From positions 1-64,000 of the forward strand of contig JAGDYV010000046.1 in NCBI GenBank assembly GCA_049116495.1: a stretch of DNA of 64,000 bases, written 5' to 3'. Below the pieces are notes generated by a model. The model was not told where the DNA came from and searched no databases. It worked only from the letters and a program-made list of their open reading frames with translations. The number at the start of each line of letters is the position of its first letter. Position 1 is the stretch's first letter. A program made the translations under genes and the position numbers. Positions 54,576-62,629 of the stretch are shown here, one piece after another. The stretch is from CAJQQK01 sp049116495. GTDB lineage: Bacteria; Pseudomonadota; Alphaproteobacteria; Rhizobiales; Hyphomicrobiaceae.

Positions 54576-55451
54576 ATGTCAGGCCGTCTTGATATCGATG
54601 CCTTGCGCGCTCTTCAGGCAATCGTGGCTTGCGGGGGCGTGACCCGCGCTTCAGATGTCTTGTCGCTGTCACAGTCGGCAGTCAGCCACAAGATTAGACG
54701 TTTGGAAGAAAGCATCGGTTGCGACTTGCTGAGCCGAAGGGCAGGCGCACCGCTGCTGACCGAATCGGGTCATCGCTTGCTCGCTTACGCGGATCGAATT
54801 TTGTCTCTGCACGACGAAGCCATTCGCTCGCTTAGCACGCGCCCGATTTCTGGCAAGGTCCGCCTTGGTATGACCGAGGATATGACAAGCAGCGGTCTTG
54901 CTCGGATCCTGGGTCGGTTTGCCCGTCTGTTCCCCGAGGTTTCGGTGCGATCTCACGTGGCGCAAAGTCTGACACTCCAGGACGAATTGAAAGCTGGCAG
55001 GATCGATATTGCTGTCATGCAGATCTTTGCGAGTGATGTCCGAACAAGAGACATCGTTCTTTTCAACGACAGCCTGGTCTGGGCGAAGTCGGCTGACCTC
55101 AAACTCGACTGCAACCAACCGATTCCGTTTGTCGCCTACGACGACAACTGCTTCTACAAGCGATGGATGCTGGAGAAAGTGGCACTGGTTCAGCATAACA
55201 TTGAGACGGTTCTTCAGTGTTCGAGCAATGCAGGTATTGTCACTGCCGTCGAAGCCGGGCTCGGTGTATCCATCCTCAATCAACAGCACGTGAGCAAGAG
55301 CATGGACTTGCTCACTGATGGTTTCATCCAACCGCCCGATATCGCCTATATCGTAAGAGTTTCCTCGAAGTCGAAAACAAAAGCTGTCGCCGCACTTGCC
55401 GAGGAGATTGAGAGCGAGGCACGTGAGTTTATGGCGCTCGAAGCGGCCTGA
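54576..55451 (+). CDS. LysR-type transcriptional regulator
   Basis: A 291-residue LTTR with N-terminal HTH (LDIDALRALQAIVACGG, SQSAVSHKIRRLE) and a two-lobed effector domain. It diverges from the small membrane protein, and an AATTTC-N3-GAAATT dyad lies between them. Target genes are not clear; the transposase remnant immediately downstream suggests rearrangement on that side. Confidence 0.9.
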   Translation: MSGRLDIDALRALQAIVACGGVTRASDVLSLSQSAVSHKIRRLEESIGCDLLSRRAGAPLLTESGHRLLAYADRILSLHDEAIRSLSTRPISGKVRLGMTEDMTSSGLARILGRFARLFPEVSVRSHVAQSLTLQDELKAGRIDIAVMQIFASDVRTRDIVLFNDSLVWAKSADLKLDCNQPIPFVAYDDNCFYKRWMLEKVALVQHNIETVLQCSSNAGIVTAVEAGLGVSILNQQHVSKSMDLLTDGFIQPPDIAYIVRVSSKSKTKAVAALAEEIESEAREFMALEAA

Positions 55452-55457
55452 TGTCTC

Positions 55458-55820
55458 CTATGGGTCTTCGTTGTTGCGAAACGCCAGATCAATTGTCGTT
55501 GAGAGGTATACCTGCAGCGTTGCCATGAGTTCTGAGTATCGCACTGATCGGCGTCCATGCGGGACTTGATTGCACCGAAGGGGCGCTCAATCGCGCGTCC
55601 GCATGGCTTCAGGATTCATATCAAGCCTGAATTGAACCTCTTCGAAGACGTGTTCGCGCTGCCAAGGCGAGACGCGGCGCTCTTTGGCCTTCGTGCACTT
55701 GTCGTTGATCGCGCATGCTTGGCAAGCTGAGCAAGACATCAGAACCGAGCACCTGCAGGTACTATCTCCTGACGACACGCTGTTGATAAAGGCATGATCA
55801 AAAAACACTTGCATCGCCAA
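55458..55820 (-). pseudogene. transposase remnant with frameshifts
   Basis: Minus-strand pieces of an IS1182-like/DDE transposase C-terminal half. ACQACAINDKCTKAKERRVS, then EHVFEEVQFRLDMNPEAMR, shift frame at about 55592 to AIERPFGAIKSRMDADQ. A second shift leads to MATLQVYLSTTIDLAFRN and a stop at 55458-55460. At least two frameshifts and the missing N-terminal catalytic half make it inactive. No terminal inverted repeats found. Confidence 0.75.
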
Positions 55821-55831
55821 TATTTTAAATT

Positions 55832-55849
55832 ACCTACATATCTGTAGAC
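55832..55849. promoter_or_regulatory. ACCTACA-type operator copy
   Basis: ACCTACATATCTGTAGAC is an imperfect dyad of the ACCTACA/TGTAGGT half-site with a four-base spacer, like the site at the second tetR. It lies 130 bases before the NTF2-like gene, at the edge of the transposase remnant. Confidence 0.5.
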
Positions 55850-55929
55850 ATGACTGTTGCTCTTGAATCAACGAAGATCCATACAAATTAACGGCAACGA
55901 GCAGCTGAAAGCACGATATCGGCACATTA

Positions 55930-55953
55930 CAATTACCTACATGTAGGTGATTG
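55930..55953. promoter_or_regulatory. ACCTACA-type operator, near-perfect 24-bp palindrome
   Basis: The core ACCTACATGTAGGT (55935-55948) is a perfect 14-bp palindrome; five flanking bases each side extend it with one mismatch pair. It lies 25 bases before the NTF2-like gene start, in the position of a repressor operator. Same half-sites as 61059-61072 and 62296-62313. Confidence 0.7.
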
Positions 55954-55978
55954 AAATTAACTAATGGGATGTACGGAC

Positions 55979-56389
55979 ATGACACAGCCAGAGATTTCGA
56001 AAGTGACGCAAGCAGACGAGGCTCACAGCTTCGCCGAGTACAATGCCATATCGGACGCGGTGCAAATCTATATCGACGGCGCAAAGGCAGGCGATAGCAG
56101 TCTGATGCGTGAGGCGTTTTACGACCACGCTCACATCGTCGGCACAATCAATGGCGAGTACAGCAGCGCCGACATAACCGCCTTCGCTCAGTCCGTTGCC
56201 TCAATCGGACCCTCCCCCAATCTGCAAAGCAGAATTGCTTCAATCGACGTCTCAGGCCCGGCTGCATCGGCGAAGGTCGAATTCACGAACTGGGCAGGGT
56301 TCCGCTTCACGGATTTCTTCGTCCTCTACAAGCACGCCGGCAAATGGAAGATCAGCAGCAAAGTCTACGACTCCCACGCACACAACTAA
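55979..56389 (+). CDS. lumazine-binding-like (NTF2-fold) protein
   Basis: A 136-residue protein of the putative lumazine-binding/NTF2-like family: SDAVQIYIDGAKAGDSSLMREAF near residue 25, HIVGTINGEY and a closing WKISSKVYDSH strand. Such proteins form small alpha/beta barrels; few have known chemistry. ATG 55979 (MTQPEI) is preferred over 55964. It is the first gene of the detoxification-like cluster, directly behind an ACCTACA operator, and 27 bases before the AhpD-like gene, so the two form an operon. Confidence 0.85.
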   Translation: MTQPEISKVTQADEAHSFAEYNAISDAVQIYIDGAKAGDSSLMREAFYDHAHIVGTINGEYSSADITAFAQSVASIGPSPNLQSRIASIDVSGPAASAKVEFTNWAGFRFTDFFVLYKHAGKWKISSKVYDSHAHN

Positions 56390-56416
56390 TTTCGTTCAAC
56401 TGGAAAGGAAATGACA

Positions 56417-56983
56417 ATGACCGAATTCACTGTACACACCGAACAATCTGCCCCTGAAGGCAGCAAGGTCGTTCTGCAAGGCGTGAAGAGCGCTTACGGC
56501 TTCGTGCCGAACTTGATGGCGACATTTGCCGAATCACCCGCCGCGATTGAAGGTTACGCCGCACTGTCTGGCATCTTCGACAAAAGCGATTTCACGCCAA
56601 CGGAACGTCAGGTCATTTTGATGACCAATAATCGCTTGAACAATTGCACCTACTGCATGGCAGCTCATACGACGATCTCCAAGATGCAAAAAGTGCCGGA
56701 CGACGTCATCGAATCCCTGCGCACAGGCAGTCCGCTATCCGATCCCAAACTCGAAGCGTTGCGGATCTTCGCGGCAAAGGTGAACGAGCATCGCGGCTTT
56801 GTCGACCAGTCTGATCAAGATACCTTTTTGGCGGCTGGCTACACGAAGGCCAACATTCTGGAGGTCATTCTTGGAACCGGACTAAAAGTCCTGTCCAACT
56901 ATACCAACCATGTTGCCAAGACGCCTGTAGATGACGCCTTCAAGGCAAATGCTTGGTCTGCTACGCAGCCGGCGGCGGCATAA
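56417..56983 (+). CDS. AhpD/carboxymuconolactone decarboxylase-family peroxidase-like protein
   Basis: A 188-residue protein. The AhpD-type redox motif is intact: NCTYCMAAH gives C-x2-C-x3-H, with the upstream Glu in TPTERQVILM. It probably reduces peroxides or disulfides. ATG 56417 has GGAA seven bases upstream. It follows the NTF2-like gene and precedes the metallo-hydrolase gene by about 210 bases. Confidence 0.88.
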   Translation: MTEFTVHTEQSAPEGSKVVLQGVKSAYGFVPNLMATFAESPAAIEGYAALSGIFDKSDFTPTERQVILMTNNRLNNCTYCMAAHTTISKMQKVPDDVIESLRTGSPLSDPKLEALRIFAAKVNEHRGFVDQSDQDTFLAAGYTKANILEVILGTGLKVLSNYTNHVAKTPVDDAFKANAWSATQPAAA

Positions 56984-57034
56984 TGCACGATCGCGACACG
57001 ATCCAATCAGGCGGCGTGACGTTGCCTCGATAAA

Positions 57035-57075
57035 GCTCGGTGGGCCTGCACTAGTTTACTGAAGACCCACCGAGC
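57035..57075. repeat. hairpin with GCTCGGTGGG arms
   Basis: GCTCGGTGGG (57035-57044) pairs with CCCACCGAGC (57066-57075) around a 21-base loop, downstream of the AhpD-like gene. No T-run follows. The same GCTCGGTGGG word recurs at 60949-60958 downstream of the arginase-family gene, with CCCACCGA at 61011-61018. Confidence 0.5.
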
Positions 57076-57128
57076 CGCCCCATCGACCATCCGAGATCAC
57101 AATGCTGACCATTAATAGCGCAGCATAT

Positions 57129-57148
57129 TAAGACGACCGGTCATATTA
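57129..57148. promoter_or_regulatory. operator for the first TetR circuit (copy upstream of MBL gene)
   Basis: TAAGACGACCGGTCATATTA is an imperfect dyad (8 of 10 positions pair) centred on GACCGGTC. It matches the sequence at 59384-59403, upstream of the first tetR, at 17 of 20 positions. It lies 47 bases before the metallo-hydrolase start. Confidence 0.6.
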
Positions 57149-57195
57149 CAATTTCAAAACCAATGAACCCAACATCCAAAACAAGGAACACTGTC

Positions 57196-58191
57196 ATGAC
57201 CACGAAACATCAAACACTGATCAGCCGGCGCAATCTCTTAGCGGGAGCTGCTGGCACAGCGGCAGCCGGCGCCATCCTGACCGCAACCCAGCTGCCAACC
57301 AATGCAAAATCTCCAAAGGTCGGCGTGCAAGTTTCGCAGGCATACCGCCGCAAGCTTGGCGCCTACGAGGTCACCGTTCTGTCCGACGGCTTTGTCGATC
57401 TGCCGCATGCCATTTGGTCGAACATCTCAGCTGAGCATGCTGACTCACACCTGACCGATTCCTTCGTGCCAACCGGCAAAATTCGCAACGGCGTTAATGC
57501 CTATCTGATCAACACCGGCGATAAGCTCATATTGATCGATAGTGGCGCCCGCGATCTCTTCGGCCCGAACCTGGGTCAGTTCCCGAACAACCTTTCCGGC
57601 GTTGGGGTGAAGCCCAGTGACATAGATCAAATCCTGATCACCCACGCGCACCCTGACCATGTCGGCGGTCTCTTCACCGCAAGAGGTAAGGTGACCATTC
57701 CAAAAGGTCAGGTGTTCATCGACGAGACGGATCTCGACTTTTGGACAAGCGAGAGCCACCAGTCAAAAGCGATCGATATGGCTAAGCCCTGGTTTGACAC
57801 AGCTCGCGCTTGGAAGACTGCTTATGATGGGCGCATCAGCACGTTCAAAGGCGAGACCGATCTTGGCAATGGCATCTCTGCGTTTCCTTTGCCTGGTCAC
57901 ACACCAGGTCAATCGGGGTTCCGGATCGAAAGTCAGGGGCAGGTTCTTTTGATCCTGGGTGATGCCGTCATAAGTGCTGCCATCCAGTTCGCCAACCCAG
58001 ACGCAGCCGCCATCTGGGAAACCGATGCCGAAGACTCCAAGAAGTCGCGTCGCCGCATTTTCGATATTGCTGCGCGGGATCGAACGTTGGTCTCGGCAAC
58101 GCACTTGCCATTCCCGTCATTCGGTTACGTCGACCGGCGTGAGGACAACACCTACGCCTGGGTTCCGGAAGAGTGGCAGTACGCAACCTAG
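57196..58191 (+). CDS. Tat-exported metallo-beta-lactamase-fold hydrolase
   Basis: A 331-residue protein. A twin-arginine signal (SRRNLLAGAAGTAAAG) precedes the MBL fold, with the metal motif THAHPDHVGG, GHTPGQSGF and the late Asp in LGDAVI. Periplasmic location is expected. Members hydrolyse lactones, quorum signals or esters. ATG 57196 (MTTKHQ) has AAGGAA eight bases upstream. A 20-bp operator lies at 57129-57148. A quinone oxidoreductase gene follows. Confidence 0.88.
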   Translation: MTTKHQTLISRRNLLAGAAGTAAAGAILTATQLPTNAKSPKVGVQVSQAYRRKLGAYEVTVLSDGFVDLPHAIWSNISAEHADSHLTDSFVPTGKIRNGVNAYLINTGDKLILIDSGARDLFGPNLGQFPNNLSGVGVKPSDIDQILITHAHPDHVGGLFTARGKVTIPKGQVFIDETDLDFWTSESHQSKAIDMAKPWFDTARAWKTAYDGRISTFKGETDLGNGISAFPLPGHTPGQSGFRIESQGQVLLILGDAVISAAIQFANPDAAAIWETDAEDSKKSRRRIFDIAARDRTLVSATHLPFPSFGYVDRREDNTYAWVPEEWQYAT

Positions 58192-58215
58192 TCATCATAC
58201 ATCTGGCAAAAATCA

Positions 58216-58241
58216 GGCTCCACCGTTGTGAAGGTGGAGCC
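58216..58241 (+). terminator. stem-loop after the MBL gene
   Basis: GGCTCCACC (58216-58224) pairs perfectly with GGTGGAGCC (58233-58241), loop of eight bases, 25 bases after the hydrolase stop. Only a weak A/T tract follows, so termination would be partial at best. Confidence 0.4.
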
Positions 58242-58275
58242 AAGTTTAGGCTAACGAAAACATCGGAACATGAAA

Positions 58276-59226
58276 ATGCGCGCGATCATTGGAAAACGAT
58301 TTGGCAGTCCTGACAGGTTGGAATTGAGAGAGGTTCCGACGCCAACACCTGGCCTTGGCGAGCTCCTGGTCAAGGTCGAAGCAACCTCCGTCAATCCATT
58401 AGACATTCAGACAAGACGAGGTGACTACGCCGACTATGTATCGCAACCCTTCAAGCTCGGCGTCGATGTTGCAGGCGTTGTGGCGGCAATCGGAAACGGT
58501 GTTGAAAACTTTGCCGTTGGCGATGAAGTCTTCTACAGCACTCGCGTTCTGGAAAATGAAGGTGGCTACGCAGAATATCATACCGAACGTGCAGATCTGG
58601 TGGCTCGCAAGCCAGCGTCGCTCTCGTTCGCAGAAGCGGCCACTTTGCCGATCGCGGCAAGCACCGCCTGGGTTTGCCTATTGGAACGAGGTCGGTTGCG
58701 ACCAGGTGATCGGGTTCTCGTCCTGGGCGGCTCGGGGGGTGTCGGCTTGTTCGCTGTTCAAGTCGCGCGTCTTTCAGGTGCGCACGTGGTGGCAACAGGC
58801 CGAAACGAGGCGCAGGGCCTCGTGCGAGAACTCGGTGCCGACGCAACCGTTGACTACCGCCAACCTGATAGCTGGCAAGCGGTGAAGGCGCTCGCACCCG
58901 ATGGTTATGATATCGTCGTTGACTTGGTAGGAGGCGATGCCATCCAACAATCTCTCGGCCTCCTGGCCCCCGGTGGTCGCATTGTCAGCATCGTCGACCA
59001 ACCAAAACCTCAGAATCTTTACCAGGGATGGGAGTTCAATGCTGAGGTCCATCTCGTGTTCTTGTCACCAAGCGCAGAACGATTGGGCAAAGTTGCTGCG
59101 GTCGTTGAAAGAGGGCTTCTGAAGCCAATCATCGAACGGACACTTCCACTCGCCGACGCTGCTGAGGCGCATCGGTTGATCGAAGCAGGCGGGCGTGCCG
59201 GGAAGATCGTACTGACAACGTCTTAG
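58276..59226 (+). CDS. zinc-free NADPH:quinone oxidoreductase-like protein
   Basis: A 316-residue medium-chain oxidoreductase: LVKVEATSVNPLDIQTRRG near residue 35 and the NADP fold VLVLGGSGGVGLFAVQVARL. No structural-zinc Cys set is present. It reduces quinones or enones, a common detoxification step. ATG 58276 is preferred (GGAA about seven bases upstream); ATG 58270 adds two residues. It stands between the MBL gene and the first tetR. Confidence 0.88.
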   Translation: MRAIIGKRFGSPDRLELREVPTPTPGLGELLVKVEATSVNPLDIQTRRGDYADYVSQPFKLGVDVAGVVAAIGNGVENFAVGDEVFYSTRVLENEGGYAEYHTERADLVARKPASLSFAEAATLPIAASTAWVCLLERGRLRPGDRVLVLGGSGGVGLFAVQVARLSGAHVVATGRNEAQGLVRELGADATVDYRQPDSWQAVKALAPDGYDIVVDLVGGDAIQQSLGLLAPGGRIVSIVDQPKPQNLYQGWEFNAEVHLVFLSPSAERLGKVAAVVERGLLKPIIERTLPLADAAEAHRLIEAGGRAGKIVLTTS

Positions 59227-59252
59227 AAGACGGGTGGAACAGACTACAATCA

Positions 59253-59282
59253 GCGCTGCGGAGGGATCGGTCTCCACAGCGC
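59253..59282 (+). terminator. stem-loop after the oxidoreductase gene
   Basis: GCGCTGCGGAG (59253-59263) pairs with CTCCACAGCGC (59272-59282), one mismatch, loop of eight bases, 27 bases after the oxidoreductase stop. No T-run follows. Confidence 0.4.
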
Positions 59283-59374
59283 CAATGCCCCCCATCTACG
59301 TCTGATCTCAACGTTTTCTGAACCCGCCATCAATGGCCTGGTTAGGCTGCAATCTGAGAAGCAATAATGAACGC

Positions 59375-59404
59375 TTGAGCTCAAAATACGAACGGTCATA
59401 TTAT
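59375..59404 (+). promoter_or_regulatory. tetR-1 promoter with embedded operator
   Basis: TTGAGC (59375-59380) and TATTAT (59399-59404) are 18 bases apart. The operator copy AAATACGAACGGTCATATTA (59384-59403) fills the spacer and overlaps the -10. The -10 ends five bases before ATG 59410, so transcription would start at or near the A of the start codon. Confidence 0.55.
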
Positions 59405-59409
59405 ATACC

Positions 59410-59973
59410 ATGCCCAAACCAAATCATCGCGAAAACATCGTCCGCGCCGGCCTTGCTGTCTTCCACGCGCAAGGCTTCCATGGCAGTGGCGTTCAGGACG
59501 TTGTCAACCACGCTGGCGTCCCAAAAGGCTCGTTCTACAATCACTTCGAAAGCAAGAACGCCTTGGGGTTGGAAATTCTGAACTACTACTGGGAACAGCA
59601 TGCAGCAACACGAGCGATATTGGCGGAACAGACGATCGCGCCTCTTGTGCGAATTGATCGACATCTTGCCGCTCTAGGCTACAACGAATGCGGCTGTCTG
59701 GTTGGAAACTTCAGTGCGGAACTGTCAGGCTCGGATGACTTTCGATTGCAGCTGGCAGAGCTGTTTCGAAAATGGGAGTTGGACCTAGCTGCCTGCATCA
59801 AAGATGGGCAAAGAGCAGGCTCAATCCGAGATGATGACTCGCCCAAAACACTGGCCGAATTCGTCATAGTGAGCTTGGAAGGCGCCATCTTGAAATCAAA
59901 GGTGGATCGTGACCCTGCCGTCTTGAAGCGATTTCGTAAGTCCATCCAGAAGTTCCTGAAACATCCAAGCTGA
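59410..59973 (+). CDS. TetR-family repressor (first)
   Basis: A 187-residue TetR regulator. HTH: RENIVRAGLAVFHAQGFHG then GVPKGSFYNHFESK. The C-terminal ligand domain is of the AcuR/NemR-like type with LEGAILKSKVDRDP near the end. No Shine-Dalgarno precedes ATG 59410 and the -10 is five bases away, so the message looks leaderless. The operator it shares with the MBL gene points to MBL and itself as targets. The arginase-family gene follows by 23 bases. Confidence 0.88.
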   Translation: MPKPNHRENIVRAGLAVFHAQGFHGSGVQDVVNHAGVPKGSFYNHFESKNALGLEILNYYWEQHAATRAILAEQTIAPLVRIDRHLAALGYNECGCLVGNFSAELSGSDDFRLQLAELFRKWELDLAACIKDGQRAGSIRDDDSPKTLAEFVIVSLEGAILKSKVDRDPAVLKRFRKSIQKFLKHPS

Positions 59974-59996
59974 TCACATTTCTAGTCGAGGTCCGC

Positions 59997-60893
59997 ATGG
60001 CGAAGCAACTCAATATTATCGAAGCACCTCTCTGCACGGGCGTTGGCCTTCAGGGTGTCGAGTTCATGGCCGGAGCACTTCGAGAGGCTGGTCTTCAAGA
60101 AGCAGTTGGCGCCGTCACATGGGATGCCATCTCTGAACCGGTGAAAGCCACGGTCGTTGATCCTGTGACCAGCCTGCCAGAGCCGGAACTGGTGCGAGAT
60201 TTCCTGCTCCAGTTAGCCGATCACGTTGAAAAGGTCTGCAACCAAGAGGACATTCCCCTGGTTGTTGGCGGTGACTGCACGATCCTGCTCGGCTGTCTGG
60301 CCGGCGCTAAACGGCGCGGCAAAATGGGGATGCTTTTCGTTGATGGCCACACGGACTTCCACAAGCCGGGCGGCGGCAAGACTGAACCGGCAAGCATGGA
60401 GCTCTATTTTGCAACGGGGCGCGGACCAGAGGTGTTATCCAAGCTTGGAGGCGACGCCCCTTTAGTCAGGGACCGCGATGTCGTCTGCTTTGGTTACCAG
60501 AATGGCGATCGGCCCTACACAGGTGGTGCTGATCCCAAAACTGTTCTGTCACCGGCAGATACAGATATGCTTTGTCTGCCACTAGACCGCATTCGAAAGC
60601 GTGGCTTCGGCAATGCTGTCGACACAGCCCTAAAACATTTGTGCGCCGATGATCGTGACTTCTGGCTTCATGTCGACGTCGACGTGCTTGATGATCGCGA
60701 AATGCCGGCGGTTGATTACCGGCTGCCCGACGGGCTTTCTGTTGGCGAGACTGTCGAGACGATCCGGCGCGCCATGAAAACCGACAAAGTTCGCGGGATA
60801 AATCTGACAATCTTCAATCCCACATTGGATTGGGATGGGAGTCGCGCCAGCCTCTTGGTCGAACTGTTGGGCACCGCTCTCAAAAACAAGTGA
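59997..60893 (+). CDS. arginase/agmatinase-family hydrolase
   Basis: A 298-residue ureohydrolase-fold protein. Manganese ligands are visible in VDGHTDFH and HVDVDVLDD. The first ligand motif is GGDCT instead of GGDH, so one metal His is replaced by Cys, as in a family subgroup; activity on a guanidine is therefore uncertain. GAGG lies six bases before ATG 59997. It is probably cotranscribed with the first tetR. Confidence 0.85.
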   Translation: MAKQLNIIEAPLCTGVGLQGVEFMAGALREAGLQEAVGAVTWDAISEPVKATVVDPVTSLPEPELVRDFLLQLADHVEKVCNQEDIPLVVGGDCTILLGCLAGAKRRGKMGMLFVDGHTDFHKPGGGKTEPASMELYFATGRGPEVLSKLGGDAPLVRDRDVVCFGYQNGDRPYTGGADPKTVLSPADTDMLCLPLDRIRKRGFGNAVDTALKHLCADDRDFWLHVDVDVLDDREMPAVDYRLPDGLSVGETVETIRRAMKTDKVRGINLTIFNPTLDWDGSRASLLVELLGTALKNK

Positions 60894-61044
60894 CTCCGTT
60901 GCTGGCAAGTCCCCTCCGCAATTTTGCCAGCTTGCTGCATGGATCAAGGCTCGGTGGGCGTGTGTGAGATTGGTCGCGCGCACCTCAGAGCTCCCCAGCT
61001 CGCTAAGTTCCCCACCGAATCATGCATTGTTATCAGACGAGGCT

Positions 61045-61073
61045 TTGACATCATATTCACCTACATGTATATA
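61045..61073 (+). promoter_or_regulatory. tautomerase promoter with ACCTACA operator in the spacer
   Basis: TTGACA (61045-61050) and TATATA (61068-61073) are exactly 17 bases apart, an excellent sigma-70 promoter. The operator ACCTACATGTATAT (61059-61072) fills the spacer and covers the -10, so a bound TetR would block polymerase. The start would be near 61080, 93 bases before the tautomerase. Confidence 0.75.
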
Positions 61074-61172
61074 GAATTTTTCAAACTAGAATTCTGCTTC
61101 TTGCTGCAAGCTTGAATACGCCTGTCCATTCCCAGCTTGTTCATCTCTATCTCATTCGACAGAAAAGGGCTC

Positions 61173-61556
61173 ACCATGCCGCTCACACAAATCTCGCTGC
61201 GCAAAGGCAAGTCGCCCGAGTATCACAAGGCGTTGATGGAGGGGATCTACCTGGCCATGCGCGAAGCCATCAACAGTCCAGAAGATGACCGCTTCGCTAC
61301 CATAACCGAGCATGAGGCAAGCTGCTTTAACAACAGCGGCAACTATCTTGGCATCGAGCGATCGAATGACTTGGTGATCATCCAGATCACGATGTTGGGC
61401 GGTCGTTCGGTGGAGGCGAAAAAAGCGCTCTATGCCGCGATCGCCGCACGACTGTCGGATAATCCCGGTCTTCGCAAGGAAGACATATTCATTAATTTGG
61501 TTGAGGTGGCAAAGGAAGATTATTCGCTCGGCAACGGCGAAGCGCAATACGCATGA
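61173..61556 (+). CDS. tautomerase-family protein (paralogue 1)
   Basis: A 127-residue tautomerase-superfamily protein beginning MPL, so Pro1 would be free as the catalytic base. PEDDRFATITEH and the closing GNGEAQYA are shared with the paralogue at 63579-63959, which aligns nearly without gaps. Members act in isomerisation or dehalogenation of small unsaturated acids. AAGGG lies seven bases before ATG 61173. Expression probably answers to the second TetR via the 61059 operator. Confidence 0.88.
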   Translation, partial: TMPLTQISLRKGKSPEYHKALMEGIYLAMREAINSPEDDRFATITEHEASCFNNSGNYLGIERSNDLVIIQITMLGGRSVEAKKALYAAIAARLSDNPGLRKEDIFINLVEVAKEDYSLGNGEAQYA

Positions 61557-61741
61557 CCCAGCGCTGGCGCGTTTTCACTCAAATTCAGAACACACAACCC
61601 TCGCCATCCATATGGAATTGGAGGCCGGTGTTCTCGAGCCTGAGGCGAAGTCAATATCCTATCGGCTGCGCAAAGACTGCAAGTCACGACAGCAACTGAG
61701 TTTAGGCCGTTGAGCAGTGCAGGCTTTGGAATCCCGCTATT

Positions 61742-62278
61742 CTATGCACGCCTCAGATAGCTTTCGACAGATCGATTGACAATGCTCTTGTCGCCATCCA
61801 GTCGCGCCAAAAGCAATGATCCTTCCAACGCGCACAAGAATTGAAGCGCTGATCCTTGCGGATCGGAATGATCCATCTGCGCAAACTGCTTGGTCAACCA
61901 GTTCTGCAGGTCTTTGAAATATAGTGCTAAGGCCTTTCGAACGTCAGGACTAACGGATTCAAACTCAGCTGCCATCATTCCGCACATGCATATTCTCTGG
62001 TTGTCCAAGTAGCTTTTGAAATGTTGCACCATGGCGTTCAAACGCTCTTCAGGTTGCCGATATTCCTGGTCCATAGCGTTCAACGCTTCGACATGTGCTT
62101 CACGCGCTCTTGACACAAGCGCCAAAGCCAAATCAGCCTTCGCTTTGAAGTGATAGTGTATGCTTGAGTTTTTAACGCCAATGGCGGCCGCCAAATCAAG
62201 ATAGCTAAAGCCGTTGAAACCTTTGCGTTGGGTGAGATCTTCAGCAAGATCCAGAATTTTCGTCCGGGTGTCTGTCAT
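61742..62278 (-). CDS. TetR-family repressor (second)
   Basis: A 178-residue TetR regulator. HTH: TKILDLAEDLTQRKGFNGFSY and NSSIHYHFKAK. The C-terminal half includes two cysteines in RICMCGMMAAEF. AGGAA precedes ATG 62278 at five bases. Its own promoter carries an ACCTACA dyad, which also occurs upstream of the NTF2-like gene and the tautomerase, so it is the best candidate repressor of both and of itself. Confidence 0.9.
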   Translation of the reverse strand: MTDTRTKILDLAEDLTQRKGFNGFSYLDLAAAIGVKNSSIHYHFKAKADLALALVSRAREAHVEALNAMDQEYRQPEERLNAMVQHFKSYLDNQRICMCGMMAAEFESVSPDVRKALALYFKDLQNWLTKQFAQMDHSDPQGSALQFLCALEGSLLLARLDGDKSIVNRSVESYLRRA

Positions 62279-62629
62279 TGTTTCCTCGCGTATTGACCTA
62301 CATATATGTATACAATACGTTGGGTCAAGCTTGCTATTGGTAGTGGTACCTGCCGATTGATTTGATTGGCGGTCAACGATGCTTGGCTATTTACTGAGCC
62401 CAATGGTTGTAATCTGATTCAGGACCGCAGTTGATCATCGCATCCGAAGTTGCCAAGCGTAGCGGCGCAGAGTGCGATGATGAGAACTTCCGAGACGTCT
62501 GGTATCGGGGAAACCGCGGTGGCGCTATGTTTTGATTTCAAGTAACGGTGTGCGGCCCACTGCAGAACTGGTGGCCACGTTTACGAGACGCTTCGAATGG
62601 CGGAGAATCGACTATTGTGCGGCCGGCGG
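62279..62629. other. intergenic region
   Basis: A 351-base stretch. The right-hand end next to 62279 holds the tetR promoter. The rest has a short plus-strand frame ending at about 62633 without recognisable family resemblance. I see no terminator with a T-run. Confidence 0.4.
62296..62328 (-). promoter_or_regulatory. tetR-2 promoter with ACCTACA operator
   Basis: On the minus strand TTGACC (62328-62323) and TATATG (62306-62301) are 16 bases apart. The dyad ACCTACATATATGTATAC (62296-62313) overlaps the -10. This fits autorepression. Confidence 0.65.
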
